From: a virus
Virus record (IMG/VR): IMGVR_UViG_3300013102_000003
Coordinates: 104,557 to 168,556 of that record
Length of the DNA: 64,000 nt
Reading direction: 5' to 3' (one strand)
The notes under the pieces: generated by a model
Told to the model about the DNA's origin: nothing
The model's input: only the letters and a program-made list of their open reading frames with translations
Database searches by the model: none
Shown: positions 12,051 to 18,167 of the stretch, in pieces
Position numbering within the stretch: the first letter of the stretch is position 1
Layout of the letters: the number at the start of each line of letters is the position of its first letter
Translations under genes and position numbers: made by a program

Positions 12051-12370
12051 GAGAACCCATCACCGTACCCGCCGATTTCTCCGAGAACATCCAGAAAACC
12101 CTCGAAGTCATCGATATTCTGCACAAAATGTCCGGTCACGTCTCCGAAACCCACCTTGAGTGGCTTTTCACCAACGTCCGGAACCTCGAATCGCTCACCC
12201 ACGCCACGGCAACCTTCACAAACATTGCCGACACGTTCGTGGAAGAGCTTCAGGACAAGATCGCGGCCAAGTGCGACGAAATTGATGACCTGAACGAAAT
12301 CATTTCCGACCGCGAAGACGAAATCCGCACCCTGTCCCATGAACTTGACGAGGCCCGTGCCAATGACTGA
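12047..12370 (+). CDS. Hypothetical helical protein, 107 aa
   Basis: ATG 12047 forms an ATGA overlap with the upstream stop. The whole protein looks helical; residues 68-104 are an acidic coiled coil (KCDEIDDLNEIISDREDEI). Together with the previous gene it may form a complex, but this is only suggested by adjacency and shape. Confidence 0.8.
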   Translation: MREPITVPADFSENIQKTLEVIDILHKMSGHVSETHLEWLFTNVRNLESLTHATATFTNIADTFVEELQDKIAAKCDEIDDLNEIISDREDEIRTLSHELDEARAND

Positions 12371-12863
12371 CGCCTTCCCGACTCCGTCAGGCCAAACCAT
12401 CCTCCTGACCCCCATGGAAGAGAACAGCCTCAAAGCCGCCACCATCGGGCAGTTTCTGGGCTGTCTGACCGGCAAAATCTTCTCCCGTGACGGCCTGTAC
12501 GGCGGCACGGAGACTTTTGCCCAGAACCAGTGGGAGGAAGACCTCGCGTACGCCCTTGTACTGCACGGGCACATCGAAGGGACCATCTCCGAGGCCGCAG
12601 AACTGGTGCATTTCAATGCCAACCAGTTCGATGATGCCTTGAAAGCTGCCACCGCCCTCCTACGTGACGCGGACTACTCCACACTCGCCCTTCCGCCCGA
12701 GCCGAAGGAGTATTACCTGATCGAATTCTCCAAAGAAGGCGATATCTTGGATCAGGAGGGCAACCCTTACCACAAGGAAAGCGCAAAAGCCCTGCTGAAA
12801 CTCAACTATTCCGGGCGTTACGACACGGGCTGGCGCATCGTCCACATCCCTTCCGTAACCTAG
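12363..12863 (+). CDS. Hypothetical protein, 166 aa
   Basis: ATG 12363 is preferred over the in-frame start at 12339, because overlaps of 4-8 nt are the rule in this operon. The N-terminal two thirds are helical (residues 20-105), and the C-terminal third is beta-like and acidic. No family is recognised. It is the last gene of this operon. Confidence 0.8.
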   Translation: MTDAFPTPSGQTILLTPMEENSLKAATIGQFLGCLTGKIFSRDGLYGGTETFAQNQWEEDLAYALVLHGHIEGTISEAAELVHFNANQFDDALKAATALLRDADYSTLALPPEPKEYYLIEFSKEGDILDQEGNPYHKESAKALLKLNYSGRYDTGWRIVHIPSVT

Positions 12864-12961
12864 GTCACACCAAAAATCTGTTATACTAAAGGAACACGAA
12901 TAGACGCTCCCACACCAAGGGGCGTCTATTTCTTTTTGTAGACAGATAGGAGGGTATCTAG
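12864..12961 (+). promoter_or_regulatory. Extended -10 promoter followed by a terminator
   Basis: TGTTATACT (-10 at 12882-12887) is an extended -10 without a clear -35. Only about 12 nt later stem AATAGACGCTCC / GGGGCGTCTATT (12899-12910 / 12919-12930) with tail TCTTTTTG forms a good terminator with one U·G pair. It either closes the upstream operon, with the -10 by chance, or works as an attenuator. AGGAGG precedes the next gene. Confidence 0.7.
12899..12938 (+). terminator. Intrinsic terminator or attenuator
   Basis: A 12 bp stem with an 8 nt loop and the tail TCTTTTTG. It lies between the operon ending at 12863 and the holin-like cluster. Confidence 0.85.
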
Positions 12962-13297
12962 GTGGAGAAGTTTTTTGACATACTAGGCACCGCTGGATAC
13001 CCGAGTGGCATTGTGGGAATCGTTCTGATGCTCCTGTTTTACCTACGTAAGCAGGAGTCGGGGGTCCGAACTGACATCAATGGATCACTCCAGAGACTCA
13101 CAGCCGAAAATCTCGACCTTAGGGAAGAGCTAGACGCTGAAAAAGACGCACGTAAGGACGAAAAACGCGAACTAGAAGCGGAAATTGATTCGCTACGTGC
13201 ACAACGCAGAGAAGCGGAAGACCGCGAAGTCCAGCAGAGGCGTCGAGCCGACGCTGCTGAGGCCAGACTAGGAGATATTGATGCAGGACACGTATAA
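12962..13297 (+). CDS. Membrane-anchored coiled-coil protein, 111 aa
   Basis: GTG 12962 lies 8 nt after AGGAGG. One membrane helix at residues ~14-28 (SGIVGIVLMLLFYL) is followed by a long charged coiled coil (residues 40-105, repeated ELDAEKDARKDEKRE-like units). This layout recalls small holins or i-spanins. It is the first of three membrane proteins in a row and overlaps the next by 17 nt. A role in lysis is an inference from context only. Confidence 0.72.
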   Translation: MEKFFDILGTAGYPSGIVGIVLMLLFYLRKQESGVRTDINGSLQRLTAENLDLREELDAEKDARKDEKRELEAEIDSLRAQRREAEDREVQQRRRADAAEARLGDIDAGHV

Positions 13298-14150
13298 CGA
13301 GTCTGCTCTCGAAATGAGACTAAAGCAGCTTAGGAAGTACATTACACTAGGGCTGGTGGGCGTTCTTGCCATCTGTGCTCTGATGACGGCGTATATGGGC
13401 AATCTGAAGCAGTCGGAGAACGTTGCGCAGTCCAACCAGCAGGCACAGGCCCAGATCGCCATCGATTCGGATGTGTGCCGGGTCTACCCGGATCAGGAAC
13501 TGTGTGTGCTGGCCCGTAAGATCGCCGCCAACCCGACTGAGGCAGTTACCCCCAAGGACGGCGCACAGGGCGAGCAGGGGCCGTCAGGGCGCGGCGTATC
13601 AACGTTCTCCACCACACTGACCGGAGACCTTGAGGTCATCTACACGGACGGCCAGAAGGAAAACGTCGGCCACGTGGTGGGCAAGAACGGCATTGACGGC
13701 ACCAACGGCAAGGACGGGCGCGGAATTCTCGCAGCATCCATCGAGAACGGCTCACTCATCGTCCGCTTTTCGGACGGCGTGACCCAGAATCTCGGAATTG
13801 TCACGGGACCGGCAGGCTCCAACGGAACCAACGGAACCAACGGAATTGACGGCGCTACAGGGCCAGCGGGTCCAGCCGGTGCAGCAGGCAAGGACGGAAC
13901 CAACGGAACCAACGGTGCTGACGGTATTTCCGTCATTGACCTGAAGGTAGACGATTCCGGTACAGTAACAGTGTACTACAGTAACGACACGTCCGCAACT
14001 GCCGGTCAGGTCATCGTTTCGGCCATCAAATCCATGACGTGCGACACCTCATCCAACGTCCTCACGATTACCTCCATGGACGGTTCCACCGTTTCAGCCA
14101 CCGTTGACTGTTCCCCGGACAGCATCCCCAACCCGACAAAAACTAACTAG
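13281..14150 (+). CDS. Collagen-like type II membrane protein, 289 aa
   Basis: ATG 13281 lies 6 nt after AGGAG; the TTG before it is ignored. Residues 22-42 are a membrane helix (YITLGLVGVLAICALMTAYM). The outer part has two cysteines near residue 65-75, then three blocks of Gly-X-Y triplets (near residues 95, 135 and 180-215) rich in GTN, GPA and GKD, separated and followed by small beta domains. Collagen-like triplets occur in phage fibres, but a membrane anchor is unusual. It may be displayed on the infected cell or take part in lysis or surface change. Function is unproven. Confidence 0.8.
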   Translation: MQDTYNESALEMRLKQLRKYITLGLVGVLAICALMTAYMGNLKQSENVAQSNQQAQAQIAIDSDVCRVYPDQELCVLARKIAANPTEAVTPKDGAQGEQGPSGRGVSTFSTTLTGDLEVIYTDGQKENVGHVVGKNGIDGTNGKDGRGILAASIENGSLIVRFSDGVTQNLGIVTGPAGSNGTNGTNGIDGATGPAGPAGAAGKDGTNGTNGADGISVIDLKVDDSGTVTVYYSNDTSATAGQVIVSAIKSMTCDTSSNVLTITSMDGSTVSATVDCSPDSIPNPTKTN

Positions 14151-14157
14151 GAGCGAC

Positions 14158-14568
14158 ATGTCTCTCATCATTGCGGCAACGGCCATCTTCGTCATTGCCT
14201 CCCCGTTCATCAACGCCTACATCAACAAGGTCAACTGGTCCCCCAAGACCAAGTCCCTCGTGGCATGGGCCGTCGCCATCGTCATTGCCACTGCCTATGT
14301 CCTGCTTACGGGCGGTATCGCCAACATCCAGCAGCTTTTCATTGCTGCACCGGTCATCTACGGTTACTCACAGGCTGTCTACCAGTTCTTTGTCAAGAAC
14401 ATTGCCACCAAGTTTGAGGCTCTGACCACTCCGGGTTCCGCAGTAGTCACACCTTCTGAAGAGGCCGGTAAGATTGACATTACCTCTGACCTTACGGTAG
14501 AGTCTACTGGAGACAACATCACTGTTGACGCTCCTGTAGAGATCGACGCACCGAAACACCGCGCATAA
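14158..14568 (+). CDS. Putative holin-like membrane protein, 136 aa
   Basis: ATG 14158 follows CTAGGAGCGAC; the longer frame starting at 14104 overlaps the previous gene and is rejected. Three membrane helices are predicted at about residues 3-20, 34-55 and 58-82, followed by a polar acidic tail rich in Thr/Asp (ITSDLTVESTGDNITVDAPV). Size and topology fit class I/III phage holins. No endolysin is seen next to it, so the call remains tentative. Confidence 0.6.
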   Translation: MSLIIAATAIFVIASPFINAYINKVNWSPKTKSLVAWAVAIVIATAYVLLTGGIANIQQLFIAAPVIYGYSQAVYQFFVKNIATKFEALTTPGSAVVTPSEEAGKIDITSDLTVESTGDNITVDAPVEIDAPKHRA

Positions 14569-14580
14569 CACCCACACACG

Positions 14581-14616
14581 AAGGGCGTTCTCCACAACGG
14601 AGAGCGCCCTTTGCCT
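14581..14616 (+). terminator. Terminator overlapping the next promoter
   Basis: AAGGGCGTTCTCC / GGAGAGCGCCCTT (14581-14593 / 14599-14611) is a 13 bp stem with one U·G pair, followed by TGCCTTTT. Its tail overlaps the -35 box TTGCCT (14611-14616), echoing the fused terminator-promoter design of the left arm. Confidence 0.85.
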
Positions 14617-14645
14617 TTTCCCCGACAAACTGTTAGAATAGAGCC
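14611..14645 (+). promoter_or_regulatory. Leaderless promoter
   Basis: TTGCCT (14611-14616), a 17 bp spacer and TAGAAT (14634-14639, extended by TGT) are followed by ATG after exactly 6 nt. Confidence 0.8.
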
Positions 14646-14945
14646 ATGACAAACAACACCTACAAGTTCTCAACCCCTGACCACGACTTCGTTCTGGTTC
14701 CCGACCTCACCGTCCCCAATCTGGTGGCCGTGCAGTCCGAACACCGAGAGGCGGTTGAAGAGTTCCTTGAAACCCTTGAACTGGCCGGTGTGGCAGAGGG
14801 CGAGAGCTTCGAAAACCTGACCATTGAGGAAGACCTGACCGGACAGGTCCCATTCTTCTTCACCGAAGTCACCACGTCCACCCTTGCCCTGTACACTTCC
14901 TTCGAATTCCTCAACTACATGGGAGCAGCTACGCATGTCCTCTAA
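14646..14945 (+). CDS. Hypothetical acidic protein, 99 aa
   Basis: The start is leaderless. The protein is acidic, with a beta-like first third and a helical segment at residues 30-50 (SEHREAVEEFLETLELAG). Not recognised. It overlaps the next gene by 11 nt. Confidence 0.8.
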   Translation: MTNNTYKFSTPDHDFVLVPDLTVPNLVAVQSEHREAVEEFLETLELAGVAEGESFENLTIEEDLTGQVPFFFTEVTTSTLALYTSFEFLNYMGAATHVL

Positions 14946-15117
14946 CACCCCTGAACCATCCGAAAAGTCCCAGCTAGCCCTGTTCTCTCTCGTATTCATC
15001 GTGGTGGCCCTTCTTCTCTCCGTCGTCGCCATTGCCCTCCCGTCCATTGCCACCCTCGCCGTCGTTTCCGGTCTCGCTGCCGTCCTTGCGGGCGTCCTGT
15101 CCCTCCGAGAACTCTAG
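14935..15117 (+). CDS. Small two-helix membrane protein, 60 aa
   Basis: ATG 14935 lies within the end of the previous gene. After a polar 13-residue start there are two membrane helices (residues ~14-34 and ~37-56) with a very short turn. No known family can be named; it could be holin-like or affect the host membrane. Confidence 0.75.
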   Translation: MSSNTPEPSEKSQLALFSLVFIVVALLLSVVAIALPSIATLAVVSGLAAVLAGVLSLREL

Positions 15118-15119
15118 CC

Positions 15120-15215
15120 TTGACTCCGGACATCGAAGAGGTACCGGATCTGTATTGCAACTGCACCAACCTACGTTCCGTGCTTGAGCACGGGGAAGAA
15201 TATGAGGCCGACTGA
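15120..15215 (+). CDS. Putative acidic microprotein, 31 aa
   Basis: TTG 15120 comes 2 nt after the upstream stop, and the TGA overlaps the next ATG (TGATG at 15213-15217), so the frame fits the coupled operon exactly. The peptide is acidic and has CNC in the middle. Evidence for coding is positional only. Confidence 0.5.
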   Translation: MTPDIEEVPDLYCNCTNLRSVLEHGEEYEAD

Positions 15216-15436
15216 TGGCTGAGAAACAGAAAATCACCGTTGAGTTTGAGCTTGAGATCTTCGAATCTGGCGGTGAACACGAGGTGGTGCACTTTACCCC
15301 TGTATCCATCGACTCCGGAGAGGTCTCGCACCAGCACATGACGTATCTCTTGGAGTACATGAGGGAGGACGATGATGCAACCTTCGATCTTGGGTGGGAT
15401 ATGAGGCACGTCCTGAGGGACAAGCTGGAGGGTTGA
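15215..15436 (+). CDS. Hypothetical acidic protein, 73 aa
   Basis: ATG 15215 overlaps the preceding stop. The protein is acidic, with an N-terminal beta pair (KITVEFELEIFE) and a helical second half. Not recognised. The next promoter's TTGACA overlaps its stop codon. Confidence 0.78.
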   Translation: MAEKQKITVEFELEIFESGGEHEVVHFTPVSIDSGEVSHQHMTYLLEYMREDDDATFDLGWDMRHVLRDKLEG

Positions 15437-15499
15437 CATAGATTGCCGGGTACGGTATGCTTAGGTTACCCGCAGGAACCAACGACAAAGGAGAAAACA
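15433..15499 (+). promoter_or_regulatory. Promoter with leader
   Basis: TTGACA (15433-15438), a 17 bp spacer and TATGCT (15456-15461) give a start near 15468. AAAGGAG lies 8-10 nt before ATG 15500. Confidence 0.8.
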
Positions 15500-15673
15500 A
15501 TGCCAAAGTACCGAATCACCGCAATCGTGGACACTGACCACCTCGATCTCCAACCCAACGAGATCGACACGGAAGACCCGTCGTCCGTTGAGGTCTGGCT
15601 CCAGTACGACTCGGGAGACACCCCGTTGAACGAGGTTCTGAACGAGATCAAGGTTGAAAGGATTCCGGACTGA
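15500..15673 (+). CDS. Hypothetical protein, 57 aa
   Basis: ATG 15500 follows AAAGGAGAAAACA. The protein is small, acidic and mostly beta (KYRITAIVDTDHLDL). TGA overlaps the next ATG. Function is unknown. Confidence 0.8.
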   Translation: MPKYRITAIVDTDHLDLQPNEIDTEDPSSVEVWLQYDSGDTPLNEVLNEIKVERIPD

Positions 15674-15882
15674 TGTACCGCAACGACGCCATCACCCTGA
15701 TCCAGTCCCTGACGGGCCGGAGCATCAGTGATTCCCGGAAGTACCTTGACCGGATCATCGACCTGCACCAGCCCGAGTTCGACAAGCTGAAGACGAACCT
15801 CATGCCGCTTTCCGGCACCAAGTCGTCCCACTTCGAGGGCATTGTCCGGACCTACACCGCCAACAACCAAGGAATTCTGTAA
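15673..15882 (+). CDS. Hypothetical helical protein, 69 aa (paralogue of next)
   Basis: ATG 15673 overlaps the upstream TGA. The protein is helical. Aligned with the next gene it shares start, spacing and pattern (MYR-x-x-AI...RKYLDRIIDLHQPEFD against MDR-x-x-AI...ERKLDSLINVYAPELD), so the two are tandem paralogues. Function is unknown. Confidence 0.8.
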   Translation: MYRNDAITLIQSLTGRSISDSRKYLDRIIDLHQPEFDKLKTNLMPLSGTKSSHFEGIVRTYTANNQGIL

Positions 15883-16074
15883 ATGGACCGCGATTACGCC
15901 ATCAAGTACCTCATGTCCCGGCTGAAACTGGCTCAGGATGCTGCCGAGCGCAAGCTGGACAGCCTGATCAACGTCTACGCCCCTGAACTGGACGCGATCA
16001 GCGTCTCCCACGACACCTCCCTCACCCGTGAGGATGAGGCATACTTCATCCGCATCGTCAACAACGAAAAGTAA
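15883..16074 (+). CDS. Hypothetical helical protein, 63 aa (paralogue of previous)
   Basis: ATG 15883 directly follows the previous TAA. Length and residue pattern match the previous gene, with the C-terminal IVNN also aligned to IVRTYTANN. This points to a recent tandem duplication with divergence. Function is unknown. Confidence 0.8.
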   Translation: MDRDYAIKYLMSRLKLAQDAAERKLDSLINVYAPELDAISVSHDTSLTREDEAYFIRIVNNEK

Positions 16075-16084
16075 GGATCACAAC

Positions 16085-16354
16085 ATGTCCAACCTAGTAC
16101 CGGAATGCACCGGCTTTGTGTCCAAACTCATGAAGAACACCGCATGGGTGCGTCTCAACTTCACCACCGGCTACTCCGAGGACCACCTGACCCGGAAGGC
16201 CAAGCTCTTCCTGATGCAAGAGCTTGCCGTACGGGGCCGTTCAGCCGAGATCAGGGACTTCGACAAGGACTGGGAGGTGGACCGGTTCAAGTACGCCGTC
16301 CCGCTGTTCGGCAAGAACACGGCTCTCGTCTACATGAAGAAGGCCACGAAGTGA
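16085..16354 (+). CDS. Hypothetical basic protein, 89 aa
   Basis: ATG 16085 follows AAGGATCACAAC. The protein is basic and mixed alpha/beta, with NTAWVRLNFTTGYSEDHLTRK, a helix (KAKLFLMQELAVRGRS) and a final beta segment. No family is recognised. It overlaps the next gene by 4 nt. Confidence 0.8.
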   Translation: MSNLVPECTGFVSKLMKNTAWVRLNFTTGYSEDHLTRKAKLFLMQELAVRGRSAEIRDFDKDWEVDRFKYAVPLFGKNTALVYMKKATK

Positions 16355-16551
16355 ACGTCGAACTCAAGGTGTACCGCGACGACAAGGCCCAGCCGGTCGC
16401 TGTGGAAGCCGTCCCGGAACCCTACGGCACACGTGCTGACGCACTCTCCAAGGAGCACCACCTAGGGGCGTTCTTCAGGGAGAACTCGGGCGGCGAGATC
16501 CTGTACGAGAACGGGATGATCTACGTCACCGCACTCCCGGACCCCGAATGA
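16351..16551 (+). CDS. Hypothetical protein, 66 aa
   Basis: GTG 16351 makes a GTGA overlap with the upstream stop. The protein is small, with beta segments at both ends and a charged middle (KEHHLGAFFRENSGGE). Function is unknown. Confidence 0.75.
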   Translation: MNVELKVYRDDKAQPVAVEAVPEPYGTRADALSKEHHLGAFFRENSGGEILYENGMIYVTALPDPE

Positions 16552-16781
16552 TCCTCTACTTCTTCTTGGCATTCGGCCCTCACGCAGACGGCAGACAAAA
16601 GATTGTCGGAGCAGACAGCGTTGTTCCGGGTGAAGCGGATTTGTTCGCCTTCATCCGGGACTTCGGTGCCAAGGCGGGCATCGGGCGCTACCGCAGGCTC
16701 GACCCCGACCCTGACAGCCCGACGCATGGACAACACCTCTTTGAACGTGGTACTGTTAGCCTGCAAGGTCAATTCGTATGA
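16548..16781 (+). CDS. Hypothetical protein, 77 aa
   Basis: ATG 16548 overlaps the previous stop by 4 nt. It has a hydrophobic start (MILYFFLAFG) too short for a membrane span, then polar residues with a basic RYRRLDPDPD segment. Function is unknown. Confidence 0.72.
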   Translation: MILYFFLAFGPHADGRQKIVGADSVVPGEADLFAFIRDFGAKAGIGRYRRLDPDPDSPTHGQHLFERGTVSLQGQFV

Positions 16782-16996
16782 TCCAACTCATCCGCGTCTA
16801 CAACAAGGACGAACGGGTCATCCGCGCGGAAGCCTACGACCACGACGAGTATCCACCACCGCTCCCTCCACATCTGCGCTGCCGATGCTTTCCGACGCCT
16901 ATATGGCGTACGAGACAGGTGGAGCTAAAGCACGAATTTAACCACCACAAGATTACGGTAGAGACGATCTACCTGACACCCCGTAAGGACACATGA
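16778..16996 (+). CDS. Hypothetical protein, 72 aa
   Basis: ATG 16778 overlaps the previous stop by 4 nt. The protein has an acidic YDHDEYPPPLPPH centre with a polyproline run, then CRC and a basic C-terminal part. Function is unknown. Confidence 0.72.
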   Translation: MIQLIRVYNKDERVIRAEAYDHDEYPPPLPPHLRCRCFPTPIWRTRQVELKHEFNHHKITVETIYLTPRKDT

Positions 16997-17220
16997 AGAC
17001 CGAAAGATTCATCTACAAGTACAAGACTCCAGACGATGTACAGGGGCCAATCTCTGACTGGGCGGTATCCCTCGTTGCCCTCAACGCCTTTGTCACCAGA
17101 CTGAAGCTGTCTGGCCGTACCCGCGAAGCAGACAAGAGCTTGTGGTCCGGTAAGACCCTCAAGCAGGAGAAAACCGGGAAAAATTCGTACACCGCCACCA
17201 TCATCTTCACCAAAAAGTAA
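16993..17220 (+). CDS. Hypothetical basic protein, 75 aa
   Basis: ATG 16993 overlaps the previous stop by 4 nt. The protein is Lys-rich throughout, with a helix at residues 22-42 and a beta-like basic end, and could bind nucleic acid. It is followed 6 nt later by the macrodomain gene. Confidence 0.75.
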   Translation: MKTERFIYKYKTPDDVQGPISDWAVSLVALNAFVTRLKLSGRTREADKSLWSGKTLKQEKTGKNSYTATIIFTKK

Positions 17221-17226
17221 GGACAC

Positions 17227-17748
17227 ATGACTTTCTCAATCCAGCAGGGCGATCTCTTCGACCCTGATTTCGAATTCGACGCCCTCGCACAGGGCGTCAA
17301 CACGTACGGCGTTATGGGCGCTGGCATTGCCGTCCCCTTCCGTGAGAAGTGGCCCGAAATGTACGAGGACTACAAGAAACTCTGCCAGAAGCACGGAATG
17401 GCCCTAGGCGGTCTGGTCCACATCTGGATTCCGGAGCCTAGTGCAGAAGTCGGGAAGGGAGAGGACGGTAGTCCAGTCATGTATGTTGATCTGGGCACGG
17501 TCATCTACAACATGTTCTCCCAGCTTGCGCCCGGACGCAACGGGAACTACGAACTGCTCCGCAAGGCCGCGATCATGGTCCGTCAGGACGCCGAGTCTCA
17601 GGGCTTTGAGCGTGTCGGCCTGCCGTGGATCGGCTGCGGCCTCGCCGGTCTGGAGAAGCACAACGTGGAGCACATTTTTGAGACCGTCTGGGGCGATTCC
17701 GAGGTAGACTTCATCCTCATCCAGCAGGCCGAAATCATGCAGCCATGA
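17227..17748 (+). CDS. Macrodomain protein (ADP-ribose binding), 173 aa
   Basis: ATG 17227 follows AAGGACAC. The start QQGDLFD and the segment AQGVNTYGVMGAGIAVPF match the macrodomain signature, in which the N-x-x-G-x-M-G-x-G-I-A loop cradles the distal ribose and phosphates of ADP-ribose. WPEMYEDYKKLC and a final GLPWIGCGLAGL loop are also typical, and length fits a stand-alone macrodomain. Members bind or process ADP-ribose, ADP-ribose-1''-phosphate or ADP-ribosylated targets. In this genome it may act with the NAD-rebuilding gene pair 4 kb downstream, which is an inference. Confidence 0.88.
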   Translation: MTFSIQQGDLFDPDFEFDALAQGVNTYGVMGAGIAVPFREKWPEMYEDYKKLCQKHGMALGGLVHIWIPEPSAEVGKGEDGSPVMYVDLGTVIYNMFSQLAPGRNGNYELLRKAAIMVRQDAESQGFERVGLPWIGCGLAGLEKHNVEHIFETVWGDSEVDFILIQQAEIMQP

Positions 17749-17933
17749 TAGAGTTCCTTACATACCCGCTTATACTCCTTCTCACCGTCTACCTGCTCTT
17801 CAGGTACCTCTCCAGCCCTCCGCTGGTCAGGGCCAAGCAGGAAGCTGATTTCAACCGCGCCCACGCCATACTCCCTGAGGGTGAGTGCTGCTGTGGTAGG
17901 ATGTCGCCCAGCCGGAAGGATCTACAGCCGTGA
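17745..17933 (+). CDS. Small membrane-anchored protein, 62 aa
   Basis: ATG 17745 overlaps the macrodomain stop by 4 nt. One membrane helix lies at residues ~3-22 (EFLTYPLILLLTVYLLFRYL). The rest is a polar tail with CCC (GECCCGRM). Function is unknown. Confidence 0.75.
   Translation: MIEFLTYPLILLLTVYLLFRYLSSPPLVRAKQEADFNRAHAILPEGECCCGRMSPSRKDLQP
17894..17902 (+). promoter_or_regulatory. Extended -10 element
   Basis: TGGTAGGAT has the TGN-TANNAT layout of the extended -10 promoters found before structural genes. It lies 28 nt before the GTG start at 17930 and has no clear -35. Confidence 0.4.
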
Positions 17934-18136
17934 TCGAAACAACCGAAGCACCGAAAATCAAGTACAAGATCAACCGCAAAGACTACGAGGACCGCGAGGT
18001 GTCCGCCCACACGGTGCTCTTCGAGCGCACCCACGTGGTGTTCATCGAAGTGACCGGACAGGTCATTTGCGCCTTCCGCGCCCAAGACGTAATCTCCGTA
18101 ATCCGCATACCCAGCGAAGTGCGCGGCCCCAATTGA
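17930..18136 (+). CDS. Hypothetical protein, 68 aa
   Basis: GTG 17930 overlaps the previous stop (GTGA). The protein is small and beta-rich, with a basic start and VVFIEVTGQVICAFRAQDVISVIRI near the end, compatible with a small barrel. The -35 box TTGACA of the next promoter overlaps the end of this gene. Confidence 0.78.
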   Translation: MIETTEAPKIKYKINRKDYEDREVSAHTVLFERTHVVFIEVTGQVICAFRAQDVISVIRIPSEVRGPN

Positions 18137-18167
18137 CACCCGTACGGAAAGGCTATAGACTAAACCC
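18133..18167 (+). promoter_or_regulatory. Leaderless promoter
   Basis: TTGACA (18133-18138), a 17 bp spacer and TAGACT (18156-18161) are followed by ATG after exactly 6 nt. Confidence 0.82.
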
